A DNA stretch of 64,000 nt from Bradyrhizobium tropiciagri (GTDB lineage: Bacteria > Pseudomonadota > Alphaproteobacteria > Rhizobiales > Xanthobacteraceae), in assembly GCF_018130545.1 (NCBI RefSeq), contig NZ_JAFCKF010000003.1, positions 985,622 through 1,049,621 on the forward strand. Reading direction: 5' to 3'. The notes under the pieces are model-generated. The model did no database searches and was not told where the DNA came from. It worked only from the letters and a program-made list of their open reading frames with translations. Position numbers and translations under genes: made by a program. This document shows, one piece after another, positions 1-8,899 of this stretch. Position 1 is the first letter of the stretch. Every line of letters begins with the position of its first letter.

Positions 1-58
1 TCCCGTGGCCCGATCCTCTCACCGTCGACGAAGAGATAGATGTCTCGATATATCATTC

Positions 59-1138
59 TTACCTTGCCGCCTTGAGCATACTTCGCGTAGCGACACCGAC
101 GTCGAAGTTGTTTGCGAAATCGACAAACTCGTTCGTCGAAATATCCTCGACCGGGGGAACTACTGGGATCGCCCCGTCTGCCTTAAACGTTTCCATGTAT
201 TGAACGAGTTCGGCCTGATCGATCGATCCCCACCGCTTATCCCTGCGTTTCGACGTATCGAACGCGACTAACGCGCTCGATCGCAATTCCGTCATTCCAC
301 GCCCCTTCGCTTCCTCGTCCGTTCCCTTGCCGCGGGCCTCCGGATTAGCCCGCCACCACAGCTGAAGCGCCTCCTCCGGGTTCGCCAGCAGGAATGAAGT
401 TGCGCGCGCTGCCGCTCGACTAAAGCGAGCGAGATCGTCTGCGCGTTTTTGCAACGTCGAGTAGGACGAGAAGTATCCTGCACTTCCGACGTGCGCTAGC
501 CGGGGGTGGTAGATGAACTGGAACCGATAGCCAGTGCGCCCAATCGAGGCATACGCCCCTTCCCAAAGGAAGAGCGCGTCCACGCGACCGGCTTGAAGTG
601 CAGAGAGTGCGAGGTCACCGACACCGACCGGCAGGAACGTGTCCGGTTGCGGTTCGACTCCACCTTCGCGAAGCATGGACCTACCGACAATGAGCGACGC
701 ACCCGCCAACCCGAGGACGCCGAGCTTTTTGCCACGGAGATCGGCGACCGTGCGAATAGCACTTCCAGCCGGCGCAGCCGCGAAGTAGATCAGGTGGGTG
801 AGCGTCTGATAGAAGATCTTGCCTCGCACCCCCTTTGAATAGCCCAGGAAGGCCGGCTCGTGGGTCATCGCTCCGATGTCGGCGTCACCGCTAACCGCCA
901 ACTGCGCGGCTAACGGTGCGCCAGATCCATAGCGCAATTCAACTTCAAGCCCTTCCTCGGCGAAGTACCCGAGCTCCCGACCTACATAGAGGTTGAGGAA
1001 GCTTAGGTCAGGGATCGGCGTCGCAAGCTGGACGACGATCTTCCTGTTTCCTTGAGCTCTAGCGGTCCGCACTCCATAAGCAAATGCGCCAGCCCCAAAT
1101 GCGAGCGCCTGTCTTCTATTGATGGAAGCCCGATCCAT
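59..1138 (-). CDS. ABC transporter substrate-binding protein, NMT1/SsuA-like, Tat-type leader
   Basis: A 359-residue periplasmic receptor of the NMT1/THI5 (SsuA/TauA/ThiY) family, which delivers nitrogen- or sulfur-containing small molecules to an ABC importer. The N-terminus carries a twin-arginine-like stretch (NRRQAL, residues 7-12), a hydrophobic alanine-rich segment and an ARA-Q cleavage region, so export through Tat is likely. The body shows the family pattern: an early strand followed by a LNLYVGRELGYFAEEGL segment, GDADIGAM, and DLRGKKLGVLG near residue 135. No permease or ATPase gene lies to its right; partners could lie left of the window. It follows the DJ-1/PfpI gene after about 20 bases on the same strand, probably cotranscribed. 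The substrate is not predictable. Confidence 0.85.
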   Translation of the reverse strand: MDRASINRRQALAFGAGAFAYGVRTARAQGNRKIVVQLATPIPDLSFLNLYVGRELGYFAEEGLEVELRYGSGAPLAAQLAVSGDADIGAMTHEPAFLGYSKGVRGKIFYQTLTHLIYFAAAPAGSAIRTVADLRGKKLGVLGLAGASLIVGRSMLREGGVEPQPDTFLPVGVGDLALSALQAGRVDALFLWEGAYASIGRTGYRFQFIYHPRLAHVGSAGYFSSYSTLQKRADDLARFSRAAARATSFLLANPEEALQLWWRANPEARGKGTDEEAKGRGMTELRSSALVAFDTSKRRDKRWGSIDQAELVQYMETFKADGAIPVVPPVEDISTNEFVDFANNFDVGVATRSMLKAAR

Positions 1139-1160
1139 AGTCCTCCTCCTATCGGCTCGA

Positions 1161-1865
1161 CTATCCGCCCGTAGTCGGCTGCTCGTTCAGCCGCTTGGCC
1201 GCTCGAGCGGAGATCTCCCTCCTGTTCTGAAGGCGTGCTTCCATGCTCCCCCTGATTCGCGAAACGAGGGCTGGATCGGCGGTCTCAGGTGAGCCACTAG
1301 AATAGGGCGGCGCGGGATTATACTCGATCATGAGCTGGATCGATTTCGCAACATCTTCACCCGCGAGTTGCGCGGCAACATAGAGGCCGAAATCGATCCC
1401 TGCCGTGATCCCACCTCCCGTGATGCGATTTCGATCGTGAACGATGCGTTCACGAACCGGAGTCGCACCGAAATATGCGAGCTGATCTTCAAACAGCCAG
1501 TGGCTAGTCGCTTTGTACCCTGAGAGCAGACCTGCCGCGCCCAGCACGATTGATCCGGTGCACACTGACGTCACGAACTTCGCCTGACGACCCTGGTCGC
1601 GGACAAACGACAACACGCCGTCGTCGTCGAGAAACTCGAATTGGCCGGCACCACCGGGAACACAAATTACATCGAGCGGGGGGCACTCTGCAAAAGAGAC
1701 AGATGGACTGAGGACCAATCCGGCATCACTAGTAATCGGACGCGTATCGCGCCAAACGAGATGCACCTTTGCATCCGGAATGCGAGCGAATACCTCAAAC
1801 GGACCTGTCAGATCGAGTTGCGTCAGCTTTGGAAAGGATAGAAGACCGATATTCAGTTGCGCCAT
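1161..1865 (-). CDS. DJ-1/PfpI family protein, isonitrile hydratase-like
   Basis: A 234-residue class I glutamine amidotransferase-like protein of the DJ-1/PfpI superfamily, closest by motif to isonitrile hydratase (InhA). The nucleophile elbow is TSVCTGSIVLGAAGLL with Cys102, followed by TSHW with His122, and the VICVPGG strand precedes it. A conserved GGGITAGIDFGLYVA segment follows. InhA-type enzymes hydrate isonitriles to N-substituted formamides, but many relatives have other or unknown activities. This is one of four stand-alone DJ-1 proteins in the window; the others start at 20794, 25037 and 37817. It precedes the receptor gene at 59-1138 in one transcription unit, and a strong terminator-like hairpin separates it from the amidohydrolase gene upstream. 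Confidence 0.85.
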   Translation of the reverse strand: MAQLNIGLLSFPKLTQLDLTGPFEVFARIPDAKVHLVWRDTRPITSDAGLVLSPSVSFAECPPLDVICVPGGAGQFEFLDDDGVLSFVRDQGRQAKFVTSVCTGSIVLGAAGLLSGYKATSHWLFEDQLAYFGATPVRERIVHDRNRITGGGITAGIDFGLYVAAQLAGEDVAKSIQLMIEYNPAPPYSSGSPETADPALVSRIRGSMEARLQNRREISARAAKRLNEQPTTGG

Positions 1866-2334
1866 GACATTCGTCCCAGATTCGGTTCCCGTGAGGGTTG
1901 ATCGAGAAGGGTTCAGGCCGCTCGATCACGATACCGATCCGCCCGCACTTCTTATCCCTTCGTGTCACCGAACTGCCGGTCCCAACAATGTCAACCACGC
2001 ATCAAAATTTGCCAATACTTCGCCGGCCAGAAGCTTCCGGCGGTGCCGCAAAAAAATGTCCGCCGTCGTTCAACGGCGGACATGCTGCATCAAGCAGTCA
2101 AGTCTAACGAGAGCACACGCGGCGTCGTCAGAAACCGCATGTGCGGCGCGGTTAGCCTTTTACAATAAGATACGTCAACGGCGGAACGATCGGCCTTGGC
2201 CGCAATAATGATTTTCGGCCGATTTTGACGCGCAGTTGTCGCTTAGTGACTGCCCCTCGTCAGCTGAAATTGATCCTCGGATCCCGCCGCTTCTCCGGCT
2301 GACGAACTTCTACAATAGTGCCGCGACGCTCCAC
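1866..2334. other. Intergenic region between DJ-1 gene and amidohydrolase
   Basis: This 469-base gap holds one clear hairpin at 2050-2083, listed separately, and presumably the promoter of the DJ-1/receptor pair. The ORFs that can be read here lack recognisable protein features and overlap in several frames, so I see no gene. Confidence 0.5.
2050..2083 (-). terminator. Rho-independent terminator (minus strand)
   Basis: A perfect 11-bp stem, ATGTCCGCCGT paired with ACGGCGGACAT around a 6-base loop, is flanked on its left by seven A residues. Read on the minus strand, this is a GC-rich hairpin followed by a T-run, a textbook intrinsic terminator. It would end transcripts coming from the Bug/RidA/amidohydrolase genes before the DJ-1 gene. 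Confidence 0.85.
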
Positions 2335-3211
2335 TTAATTGAATCCGAATAACTTCTGCGGATTGGATACCAAGATTCGCTCGAGATCTCCTTCATCTGG
2401 CGCGTACTTAAACATCAGTTCGAGAAGGTCCGCATCATTTGGAGGCTGCGTGATCGAGACCGGGTGCGGCCAGTCGCTTGCCCAAACACAGCGATCTGGC
2501 GCAGCGTCAATGATTGTCTTCGCTGTCTGAACAATGTCGTCCCAGGGTGCTCCGGCCTTGGAATTTTTCTCGCCCAGTGACAACATTACCCAAAAATTGC
2601 CTCGTTGCAGGAGTTCGAGCAACTTCGTCAAATTGGGATCTCGGTCTCCAAGAGACGGATTCGGTCGCGCCATGTGATCGATCAACACGGGAACGCCGAG
2701 CTCTGCGTACTTTTCCACGCTTGAGACAATGCCGTCCTTCGCTGGCTGAATCTTCACGTACCAACCAAGCTCTCGGATGCGGGCCAATGCACGCTCATAA
2801 TCCGGGTCTGACAACACAGCGCCCAGCTCTTTCCGGAAACTGAATCGCGCACCACGCACTCCTGCGTCATGGAGCTTTGCGAGATAGCGATCGTCAGACT
2901 CGGCGAAGACCAGTGCGTTCGCACATCCGCGGTAGGATGGCCCCATGGCTGATGACCCGTCAAGCACCACGGAATGATCTGCTCCGTAGGTAGTTGTCTG
3001 AACAATCACCCCGCGCTGGATTCCCCAACGTCCTGTGCATCCTGAGAGCCGCTTCCCAGGTGGCCGACGGCATCTCATAAGCCGCCCCCGGTCGGACTGG
3101 ATACCTGTCGGCCGGTCCCAGGACGTGAAACTGACTGTCGCAGCTATTACGAGGCGGTAAACGCTTCGGACGCCGGGGGTTCGGATCGAACGGAAGATAC
3201 TCGGTTGCCAT
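2335..3211 (-). pseudogene. Amidohydrolase-2 family (LigI-like) hydrolase, interrupted by a frameshift
   Basis: Two minus-strand frames together make one TIM-barrel amidohydrolase resembling 2-pyrone-4,6-dicarboxylate lactonase and relatives. The first 63 residues, from ATG at 3211, contain CDSQFHVLGP (normally the metal-binding start) and AAYEMPSATWEAAL. The rest reads in another frame from about 3026 as IQRGVIVQTTTYG, VPVLIDHMARP, CVWASDWPHP and VSNPQKLFGF. Removing one base from the run of four G (plus-strand C3023-3026) joins them as RTLG-IQRG. The gene lies ten bases after RidA in the same operon. Either it is a recent pseudogene or the base is a sequencing error; everything else in the gene looks intact. 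Expected length after repair is about 291 residues. Confidence 0.75.
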
Positions 3212-3220
3212 TTCCCCGTC

Positions 3221-3604
3221 CTAGTCCAAGACCGCCATGAAATCGCACTGGACGAGAGCTCCGGCGTCCATATCCATCTGCAGCGCGTGTCGCGCAGGAC
3301 GGGATTCAGCGTCCGGAAACATTTTCAGCCATTGCGTATTAAGAGGTCCACGATTGCTCTTGTCCTGCAACCACACCGTCACTTTGATAATGTCGTCCAC
3401 CCCCCCACCCGCTGCTTCGATCGTGGCCTTCATGTGGGCGAACATATTGACGCTTTGCTCTTCCAAGGACGTCGGCATGGCACCAGACTTCGCATCGCGC
3501 CCCAAGATCACCCCGGAAACCACAATGTTCCCTATGCGCGATGCATTGGGAATCGGATTCTTGTGCTTGAATTCGCCTATGTTGACACTGCACCGTCGTA
3601 CCAT
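3221..3604 (-). CDS. RidA/YjgF/YER057c family protein
   Basis: A 127-residue protein with the RidA family pattern: IPNASRIGNIVVSGVILGRD at the front, SVNMFAHMKATIEAAGG in the middle helix, DIIKVTVWLQD, and the C-terminal RPARHALQMD strand containing the conserved Arg. RidA enzymes deaminate reactive enamines and imines, and related members act as hydrolases in aromatic and heterocycle catabolism. Here it sits between a Bug receptor and an amidohydrolase, which fits a role in breaking down an imported nitrogenous or cyclic compound. It probably belongs to the operon starting at 4724. Confidence 0.85.
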   Translation of the reverse strand: MVRRCSVNIGEFKHKNPIPNASRIGNIVVSGVILGRDAKSGAMPTSLEEQSVNMFAHMKATIEAAGGGVDDIIKVTVWLQDKSNRGPLNTQWLKMFPDAESRPARHALQMDMDAGALVQCDFMAVLD

Positions 3605-3758
3605 CTTGCCTCTCTCTCATTAAGTATCGGCTTGGGCAGAGGGATCGATCGAGCACACCCGAACTCCAGACGTACTGTCAACGGTATGCCTTAGGCCGCG
3701 TGCCGGCGTGCTAACGACCACCGACAACTTCACCAAGTTGCCGACGCCCCCCCGTCAA

Positions 3759-4724
3759 TCATTCCGCTATTTTCGCGGCACGAATAACCGGAATCCACTT
3801 TCGATCTTCGCGATCAAGGTAGTCGCGAAATTCCGACACGGACATGATCACGCATTGCGCTCCCACAGCATTGAACTTGGCTACGACGTCCTGCTTCGAA
3901 AGCGCCTCGACCACGGCCTCATGCAAACGGTCCACGATCTCTTGTGGCGTACCTGCCGGTGAGAAAATCCCGGTGAAGGTTTGACTGTTGAATTCGTCGA
4001 ACCCCAGCTCTGCGAAAGTCGGAACGTCTAATAGCGAAGGGGATCGCGCATTGCCGGATATCGCCAGAGGGCGAACGAGCCGGCTTTCAATGTAAAGGAG
4101 TGCCACAGACAATTGATCGAGGCCGAACTGAACATGACCGGCAATCAAGTCGTTCGCCGCCGGAGCATTTCCACGATAGTGCACCGTGACCCAGTTCACC
4201 CCAAGAGTCGTCCGCATGAGTTCGCTTAGCAGATGGTTCGAAGTGCCCGGTCCTGGTGAGGCAAGAGCCAAGCGACCTGGTTCTCTTCGCGCAAGTTCAA
4301 CGAACTCTTGAAACGTACGCGCCGCTACGGACGGATGTACGTCTAGGACCATCGGTGTCATTGAAATCGCTGCGACTGGGGCGAAATCGCGCCGCCAATC
4401 GTATACATCTCGCTTGGCAATTTCCGGAGCAAACAACACCGGGCCATTCGAGCCCACAAACAGCGTATATCCGTCGGCCGCCGCTTTGGCGAACATCTCT
4501 CCCGCGATCAATCCACCCGCACCGGCCTTGTTTTCCACGACGAACGGCTGACCGAACTTCGTTTGCAGATTGTCCGCCAGGATCCGGGCTGCGCCGTCGA
4601 CATTACCTCCTGCGGGATAAGGTACAATCAGCCGAACGGACCTCTCGGGCAACGTTTGCGCATTTGCGGCGCCTGACAATAGAAGTACCAAGGCGCCCAC
4701 AAGAAATCGACGGCTCACCATCAA
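3759..4724 (-). CDS. Bug/TctC family tripartite tricarboxylate transporter receptor
   Basis: A 321-residue periplasmic binding protein of the Bug (TctC) family. The signal peptide covers roughly residues 1-23 (RRFLVGALVLLLSGAANA then QT). Hallmarks include VRLIVPYPAGGNVDGAAR, the VVENKAGAGGLIAGE segment and DVPTFAELGFDEF. The family binds carboxylic acids, amino acids and aromatic acids, and most Bug proteins are orphans without TctAB membrane partners, as here. It is divergently transcribed from an IclR-type regulator with a palindromic operator candidate between them, so it is probably the first gene of an inducible catabolic unit with RidA and the amidohydrolase. Confidence 0.9.
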   Translation of the reverse strand: MMVSRRFLVGALVLLLSGAANAQTLPERSVRLIVPYPAGGNVDGAARILADNLQTKFGQPFVVENKAGAGGLIAGEMFAKAAADGYTLFVGSNGPVLFAPEIAKRDVYDWRRDFAPVAAISMTPMVLDVHPSVAARTFQEFVELARREPGRLALASPGPGTSNHLLSELMRTTLGVNWVTVHYRGNAPAANDLIAGHVQFGLDQLSVALLYIESRLVRPLAISGNARSPSLLDVPTFAELGFDEFNSQTFTGIFSPAGTPQEIVDRLHEAVVEALSKQDVVAKFNAVGAQCVIMSVSEFRDYLDREDRKWIPVIRAAKIAE

Positions 4725-4833
4725 CTCTCAATCTTGGAGACAAATTACGATAGCCGCCTACTCACGACTTCCATCGCCTATCCGTTGAATTAACGACGAT
4801 CGACTTGCTAGATCGAACGGAAAGTGCTCCGTT

Positions 4834-4850
4834 TGTCCACTATGTAGACA
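4834..4850. promoter_or_regulatory. Candidate IclR-type operator palindrome
   Basis: An inverted repeat TGTCCA-N5-TAGACA (5 of 6 arm positions symmetric) lies in the divergent intergenic region between the Bug receptor gene and the IclR gene. IclR-family regulators typically bind 14-17 bp palindromes in exactly this position. No binding data are available; the assignment rests on symmetry and location. Confidence 0.45.
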
Positions 4851-4940
4851 CCTCCGAACTATGCAGTCTCCGAATCCGGACAGCGAAAAGACGGTCACGC
4901 ATCGCAACGCGGCGCGAATACCCTCCGTAAGGCACTTGCA

Positions 4941-5672
4941 GTGCTGCGGATTCTCGCGAGCGGTCGCGACACGGGGGTCAGACTGCCGGAAGTCGTCCAA
5001 GCCACCGGAATTCCTCGACCAACCGCACATCGCTTGGTACAGGTCCTCATCGAGGAAGGGCTGGTCGAACCCCGCCAAGCGGGACGATATGCGATCGGAC
5101 GAGAAGTATCCGAACTCGCACTTGCTCGCCCCTTCCGCTCTTCGTTGTTGGTTGCCGCAGAGCCGTATTTGGAGGCTCTTTCCAATGACATCGGAGACAC
5201 GATCTTCCTCACCGTGAGGACGGGCAACGACGCCCTCTGTGTGGCCCGGAAGATTGGCACCTATCCAATTCAGGTTCTCTCAATCAATATCGGCGCACGA
5301 AGGCCCCTAGGCGTCAGCAGCGCCGGAATAGCGATCCTCACCGCGATGTCACCCGCCGATGCCCGGAGAATTGCGCGCGAGAACGAGTTACGCTTTGGCC
5401 CGTATAAGGTTACACTCAAGGATGTCGAGGTACAGATCTCAGCTGCGCGCCGCAGTGGCTATTTTGTGCGTGACGTGGGCCTGGTCCGAGGCACTCGATC
5501 AATATCTGCGTGGATCAAGGGCCCTGCCGGCGCGGAAGCTGCTATCACTGTCTCGGCGATCCGCGCAAGGCTCGGGCCGAGGCGGGAAATCGAGGTCGCG
5601 GAGTCGGTGGTCAACTCCGCGGCCTCGATTCAACGTGCACTCGTCCGGCCATCGAACGGACACCGCAGCTGA
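4941..5672 (+). CDS. IclR family transcriptional regulator
   Basis: The protein has the IclR architecture: an N-terminal winged HTH (LPEVVQATGIPRPTAHRLVQVLIEEGLVE, split here as LPEVVQATGIP and RPTAHRLVQVL) and a C-terminal effector domain with TIFLTVRTGNDALCVARK and the RPLGVSSAGIAIL segment. The open frame extends upstream to 4848, coding an obvious first helix (LRKALAVLRIL), but offers no ATG, GTG or TTG before GTG 4941. The ATG at 4861 is in another frame. Thus the real start is unclear: GTG 4941 gives a protein missing part of the first helix, whereas a one-base correction would join ATG 4861 and give about 270 residues, the family norm. It probably controls the divergent Bug-RidA-amidohydrolase operon. 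Confidence 0.85.
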   Translation: MLRILASGRDTGVRLPEVVQATGIPRPTAHRLVQVLIEEGLVEPRQAGRYAIGREVSELALARPFRSSLLVAAEPYLEALSNDIGDTIFLTVRTGNDALCVARKIGTYPIQVLSINIGARRPLGVSSAGIAILTAMSPADARRIARENELRFGPYKVTLKDVEVQISAARRSGYFVRDVGLVRGTRSISAWIKGPAGAEAAITVSAIRARLGPRREIEVAESVVNSAASIQRALVRPSNGHRS

Positions 5673-5718
5673 CACTCTCACGTCCGTCGCGCAGAAACCC
5701 TAGCACGAGACGTCGACG

Positions 5719-6714
5719 TTACTTCCGGTAGAGCTGATGTGTCGGCGCCGACGGTTGCTCAGGTGCCCAGAGGCGGTAGCTCAACTGAGCGAAGACCGAA
5801 TAGCCTTTGGTGATCGTCGCGCTATCTGCGCCAACGAACGAAGTTCCTCCCGAGGCGCGAGAGGATAGTTCGCTTGTAGCCCATACGTTCAGCTGAACAG
5901 GTCCGAAGTTGTACCCCACCAAACCGCCCGCCGCCCAGATATTGTATTTCTGCGCGTTTACGGCGCCGCCATAGAAGGCACTCGATTTGTCGTTTGTGAC
6001 TTGCCCAGCGTAGTACGCTACAGGACCGAGCGTCCAACTGCCGAAGGCTTTTGTCGCTGTGAATTCGGCATGGAATATGTCACCTGTTCGGTACCCCGTG
6101 ATTGTATTCTTCGTGTTCATCTCCTGAAAGAAGTTTGCCGTAAGATTCCAGCCGTCTTTCAGATAGGAAACGATCAATTCAGGTTGGAACGTCCACCAGG
6201 GAGCGCCGACGTTTCCCAGTCCGTTCGCACCACCGGTGCTGCCATCGGGGACATACATGCCTAGGCCAGCCTTGACAAAGACCCCACTGTCTCCGAGCTT
6301 CCAACTTAGTTCTGCGGGAACGATATAGGTGTTGTGGACACCGGCCGGATTGATATTCACGGGATTTCCGACGTCCAGCATGATAACTGGCTGCACTACA
6401 ACGGCGTCGTAGGTTGCACCAAGGAACGTCCAGCCAGGGGCAAATACAAATCCGGTCACCCCAACTGCCGCATGTACCGGAGTTGCGGCGCCTCCGATAG
6501 TCGGCGCGCCTGGGCCGACTATCTTCGCTTGATAGGTGAAGAACTGATCAAACATATAGATGCCTGGTGGCGGCGCACCGGCAGTGCCTCCTCCAATCGT
6601 GAGACCAGGCTTCTGCGCCCATCCTGCATACCCGAACTCGTACGCTTTCGCGGACGATGTAGCAGTCAGCACAAGCGCCGCCACACACGCACCAAGCGTC
6701 CTGATATTTACCAT
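5719..6714 (-). CDS. Outer-membrane transporter-like protein, phenol-degradation MetA/SphA family
   Basis: A 331-residue predicted beta-barrel with a signal peptide ending in SSAKA (about residue 24). The sequence is rich in alternating aromatic and small residues with repeated amphipathic strands, and contains the family-typical HAAVGVTGFVFAPGWTFLGATYDA, a GxGMYVPDG loop and a terminal aromatic-containing strand (VFAQLSYRLW). Such proteins (PF13557, MetA-pathway group) are found in aromatic and xenobiotic catabolic clusters and are thought to help hydrophobic substrates cross the outer membrane. It lies between the IclR cluster and the ABC importer on the minus strand and could serve either. 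The exact substrate is unknown. Confidence 0.75.
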   Translation of the reverse strand: MVNIRTLGACVAALVLTATSSAKAYEFGYAGWAQKPGLTIGGGTAGAPPPGIYMFDQFFTYQAKIVGPGAPTIGGAATPVHAAVGVTGFVFAPGWTFLGATYDAVVVQPVIMLDVGNPVNINPAGVHNTYIVPAELSWKLGDSGVFVKAGLGMYVPDGSTGGANGLGNVGAPWWTFQPELIVSYLKDGWNLTANFFQEMNTKNTITGYRTGDIFHAEFTATKAFGSWTLGPVAYYAGQVTNDKSSAFYGGAVNAQKYNIWAAGGLVGYNFGPVQLNVWATSELSSRASGGTSFVGADSATITKGYSVFAQLSYRLWAPEQPSAPTHQLYRK

Positions 6715-6972
6715 GTCCCCCTCCAGAGATTACCTAGCCCCCCCGCGAGTTCATGTAGAACTCCGCATACGGCGCCTCCGCGGATTCGCGGCTGCATGGG
6801 TGAACGTGACAGGTATCCCGTAACCAGACTGGCCAAAATGCCGTCTTATTCAGCCACCTCTATGCTTTGGCATTTCGCTTATCAATATGCGGACTCGCTC
6901 GAGCGCACACGCGGTCAAGCGGAGCACTACACAGGCGGACGACACGCTGACGGTTCAGAAGACGCTTGCCTG

Positions 6973-7995
6973 TTAGGACGGCTTGCCGTTGCGGCCGCCC
7001 TCTTTGGACATACGGATCCGATAGCGGACTGCGGCTAAGTCCAGACCAAGGCGACTTTCAACACTCCCCCACACCCCACGCGGAAATACGAGTGAAAATA
7101 AAATCGCTGACGCTCCCAGGCCGATTAAATACCACACTCCGAAAGGACCAAAGACCAGCTCGACAAGGAAGAATATGAGGGCTCCAAGAATTGTCCCCTC
7201 AAAGGTCGCAATGCCGCCAACCAAAACCATAAAAATCATGTAGGCGGTCCATTGAACGCCGAAGAATGTCTTGGGCTGAAATGTGATTGCCGTGGCGAGC
7301 CAGAGCACGCCAGCAGTCGCCGCACAAACCGCTGCAAACAAGAATACGGTTCGCTTGGCATTCAGTGTTTCGACGCCAAGGGATTGAGCTGCCTCCTCGT
7401 TGTCACGAATCGCTTGGATCGCGAGCCCGATCTTTCCTCTGATGAGGAATAAAAAGATTCCTAACAGCGTTAGGACCGATGCAAGGCCCGTCCAGTAGAT
7501 CAAGGCTTGCCGGACTTCCGCGGAGAACGTCGCGAGCGCTATCAGCGATGTTCCGGTCTCACCCTGCACAACGCCGTCAAGATTGACGATAAAGTGGGCT
7601 AGCTCTGCGAGTATCCACATTCCAATTGCGAATTCTCCCTCACGCAATCGCAACATCAGCCACGACACCGGGACTGCAAATGCACCAACCACGGCGATCG
7701 AAGCAAGCATAGCCAAGAACACCGGCATCCCAGCGTCAGAAAGCCGAATTGTTGCATAGGCGCTGAGGCCAAAGAACAACTGCTGACCGATCGAGACGAG
7801 GCCAGCGAAGCCGGCAAGCGCGTTCCACCCGGTCGCCAGCATGATGTAGACAAACAGAGTAGTAAGGCGATCAAGCATACTCGCCGACAGCAAGAGCGGA
7901 GCCATCCCAAGCAGAACGACAAGGAAGGACGCGGCGACTCCTCCGACGATAGCCGGCGTCGTTCGACGAGTAACGAAGTAGATGGACTCCTGCAT
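6973..7995 (-). CDS. livM: Branched-chain amino acid type ABC transporter permease (LivM family)
   Basis: A 340-residue inner-membrane permease with about eight to ten hydrophobic segments and the LivM signature GFAGLVSIGQQLFFGLSAY near the N-terminus plus the EAA-like SLGVETLNAKR loop. I place the start at ATG 7995, because it overlaps the livH stop as TAATG, a typical translational coupling; a longer upstream frame exists but runs through livH. It is the last gene of a five-gene operon starting at 11681. Family members import branched-chain amino acids, amides, urea or aromatic acids; which one applies here cannot be told. Confidence 0.9.
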   Translation of the reverse strand: MQESIYFVTRRTTPAIVGGVAASFLVVLLGMAPLLLSASMLDRLTTLFVYIMLATGWNALAGFAGLVSIGQQLFFGLSAYATIRLSDAGMPVFLAMLASIAVVGAFAVPVSWLMLRLREGEFAIGMWILAELAHFIVNLDGVVQGETGTSLIALATFSAEVRQALIYWTGLASVLTLLGIFLFLIRGKIGLAIQAIRDNEEAAQSLGVETLNAKRTVFLFAAVCAATAGVLWLATAITFQPKTFFGVQWTAYMIFMVLVGGIATFEGTILGALIFFLVELVFGPFGVWYLIGLGASAILFSLVFPRGVWGSVESRLGLDLAAVRYRIRMSKEGGRNGKPS

Positions 7996-8894
7996 TAGCG
8001 CTTGCCAGTTAGGAATTCGAACCGAAATCTTAGATATCTTTCCATGAGGTAACCACGCAGCAACAACACCAGCAGAAAGGTGGCATGACCCGCTATCATG
8101 AACCCTTGCGAATTCACCTGGGCACCGATTGACTGTGCGACGCCCAGCAGGACGCCCCCAGCTAAAGTACCCCACAGCGACCCTACACCGCCGATCACTG
8201 CGGCTTCGAACGCGAAGACTAGTTGTGGCGCTCCTGAGTAGGGATCGAAAGTCGCCCGGATTGCGAGAAAAGCACCGGCGACGGCAGCTGTAGCAGTGGC
8301 TATCGCCGCGGCCAGCGCCGCCATCGCCCGAGGATTAACACCAGTCATTGCCACTGTATCGGGATCTTGGGCGGTCGCACGGATAGCTCGTCCCCATTGG
8401 GTGCGCGAGAGAAACACGCTGATGCTCCCAATAATGACAATGGAACATCCGAAGGTGACCACGGCAAGCTTTCCGACGTAGATATCGCCGTAGACAGGCC
8501 ACGCCTCGTAGGGAAGGTCGCCGATGAATGGGGCCAATGAGCGCGTGTCTGCTCCAAACGTCTCAAAGAGCAGATTGTCAAAGACGATCGAAAGCCCGAA
8601 TGTTGATAGGATCGGGACAAGGACGCCCGCACGCATACTCCGCTCAATGATCGCTCTTTGAAGAACAACTCCGACGAACGCCAACAACGGAACAACAAGA
8701 AATAGCCCGAGGAAGGGTGAGACACCGTAAACATCCGCGATCACCCACAGACAAAAGGCAGAAGAAACAGCGAGACTTCCATGAGCTAGATTGATGACCC
8801 GCATCACTCCGAACATGAATGACAGCCCGCATGCGACCATCGCATAGTACCCGCCAAGCAGCACGCCTTGCGCGACTTGATTGACCCAAACCAT
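7995..8894 (-). CDS. livH: Branched-chain amino acid type ABC transporter permease (LivH family)
   Basis: A 299-residue integral membrane protein with the LivH start pattern (QGVLLGGYYAMVACGLSFMFGVMRVINLAHGSL) and the internal RAIRATAQDPDTVAMTGVNPRAM cytoplasmic loop that contacts the ATPase, both here broken across membrane segments. It is cotranscribed with livF five bases upstream and livM one base downstream (overlapping TAATG). Together with livM it forms the transmembrane channel of the importer. Confidence 0.92.
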   Translation of the reverse strand: MVWVNQVAQGVLLGGYYAMVACGLSFMFGVMRVINLAHGSLAVSSAFCLWVIADVYGVSPFLGLFLVVPLLAFVGVVLQRAIIERSMRAGVLVPILSTFGLSIVFDNLLFETFGADTRSLAPFIGDLPYEAWPVYGDIYVGKLAVVTFGCSIVIIGSISVFLSRTQWGRAIRATAQDPDTVAMTGVNPRAMAALAAAIATATAAVAGAFLAIRATFDPYSGAPQLVFAFEAAVIGGVGSLWGTLAGGVLLGVAQSIGAQVNSQGFMIAGHATFLLVLLLRGYLMERYLRFRFEFLTGKR

Positions 8895-8899
8895 GTCTC

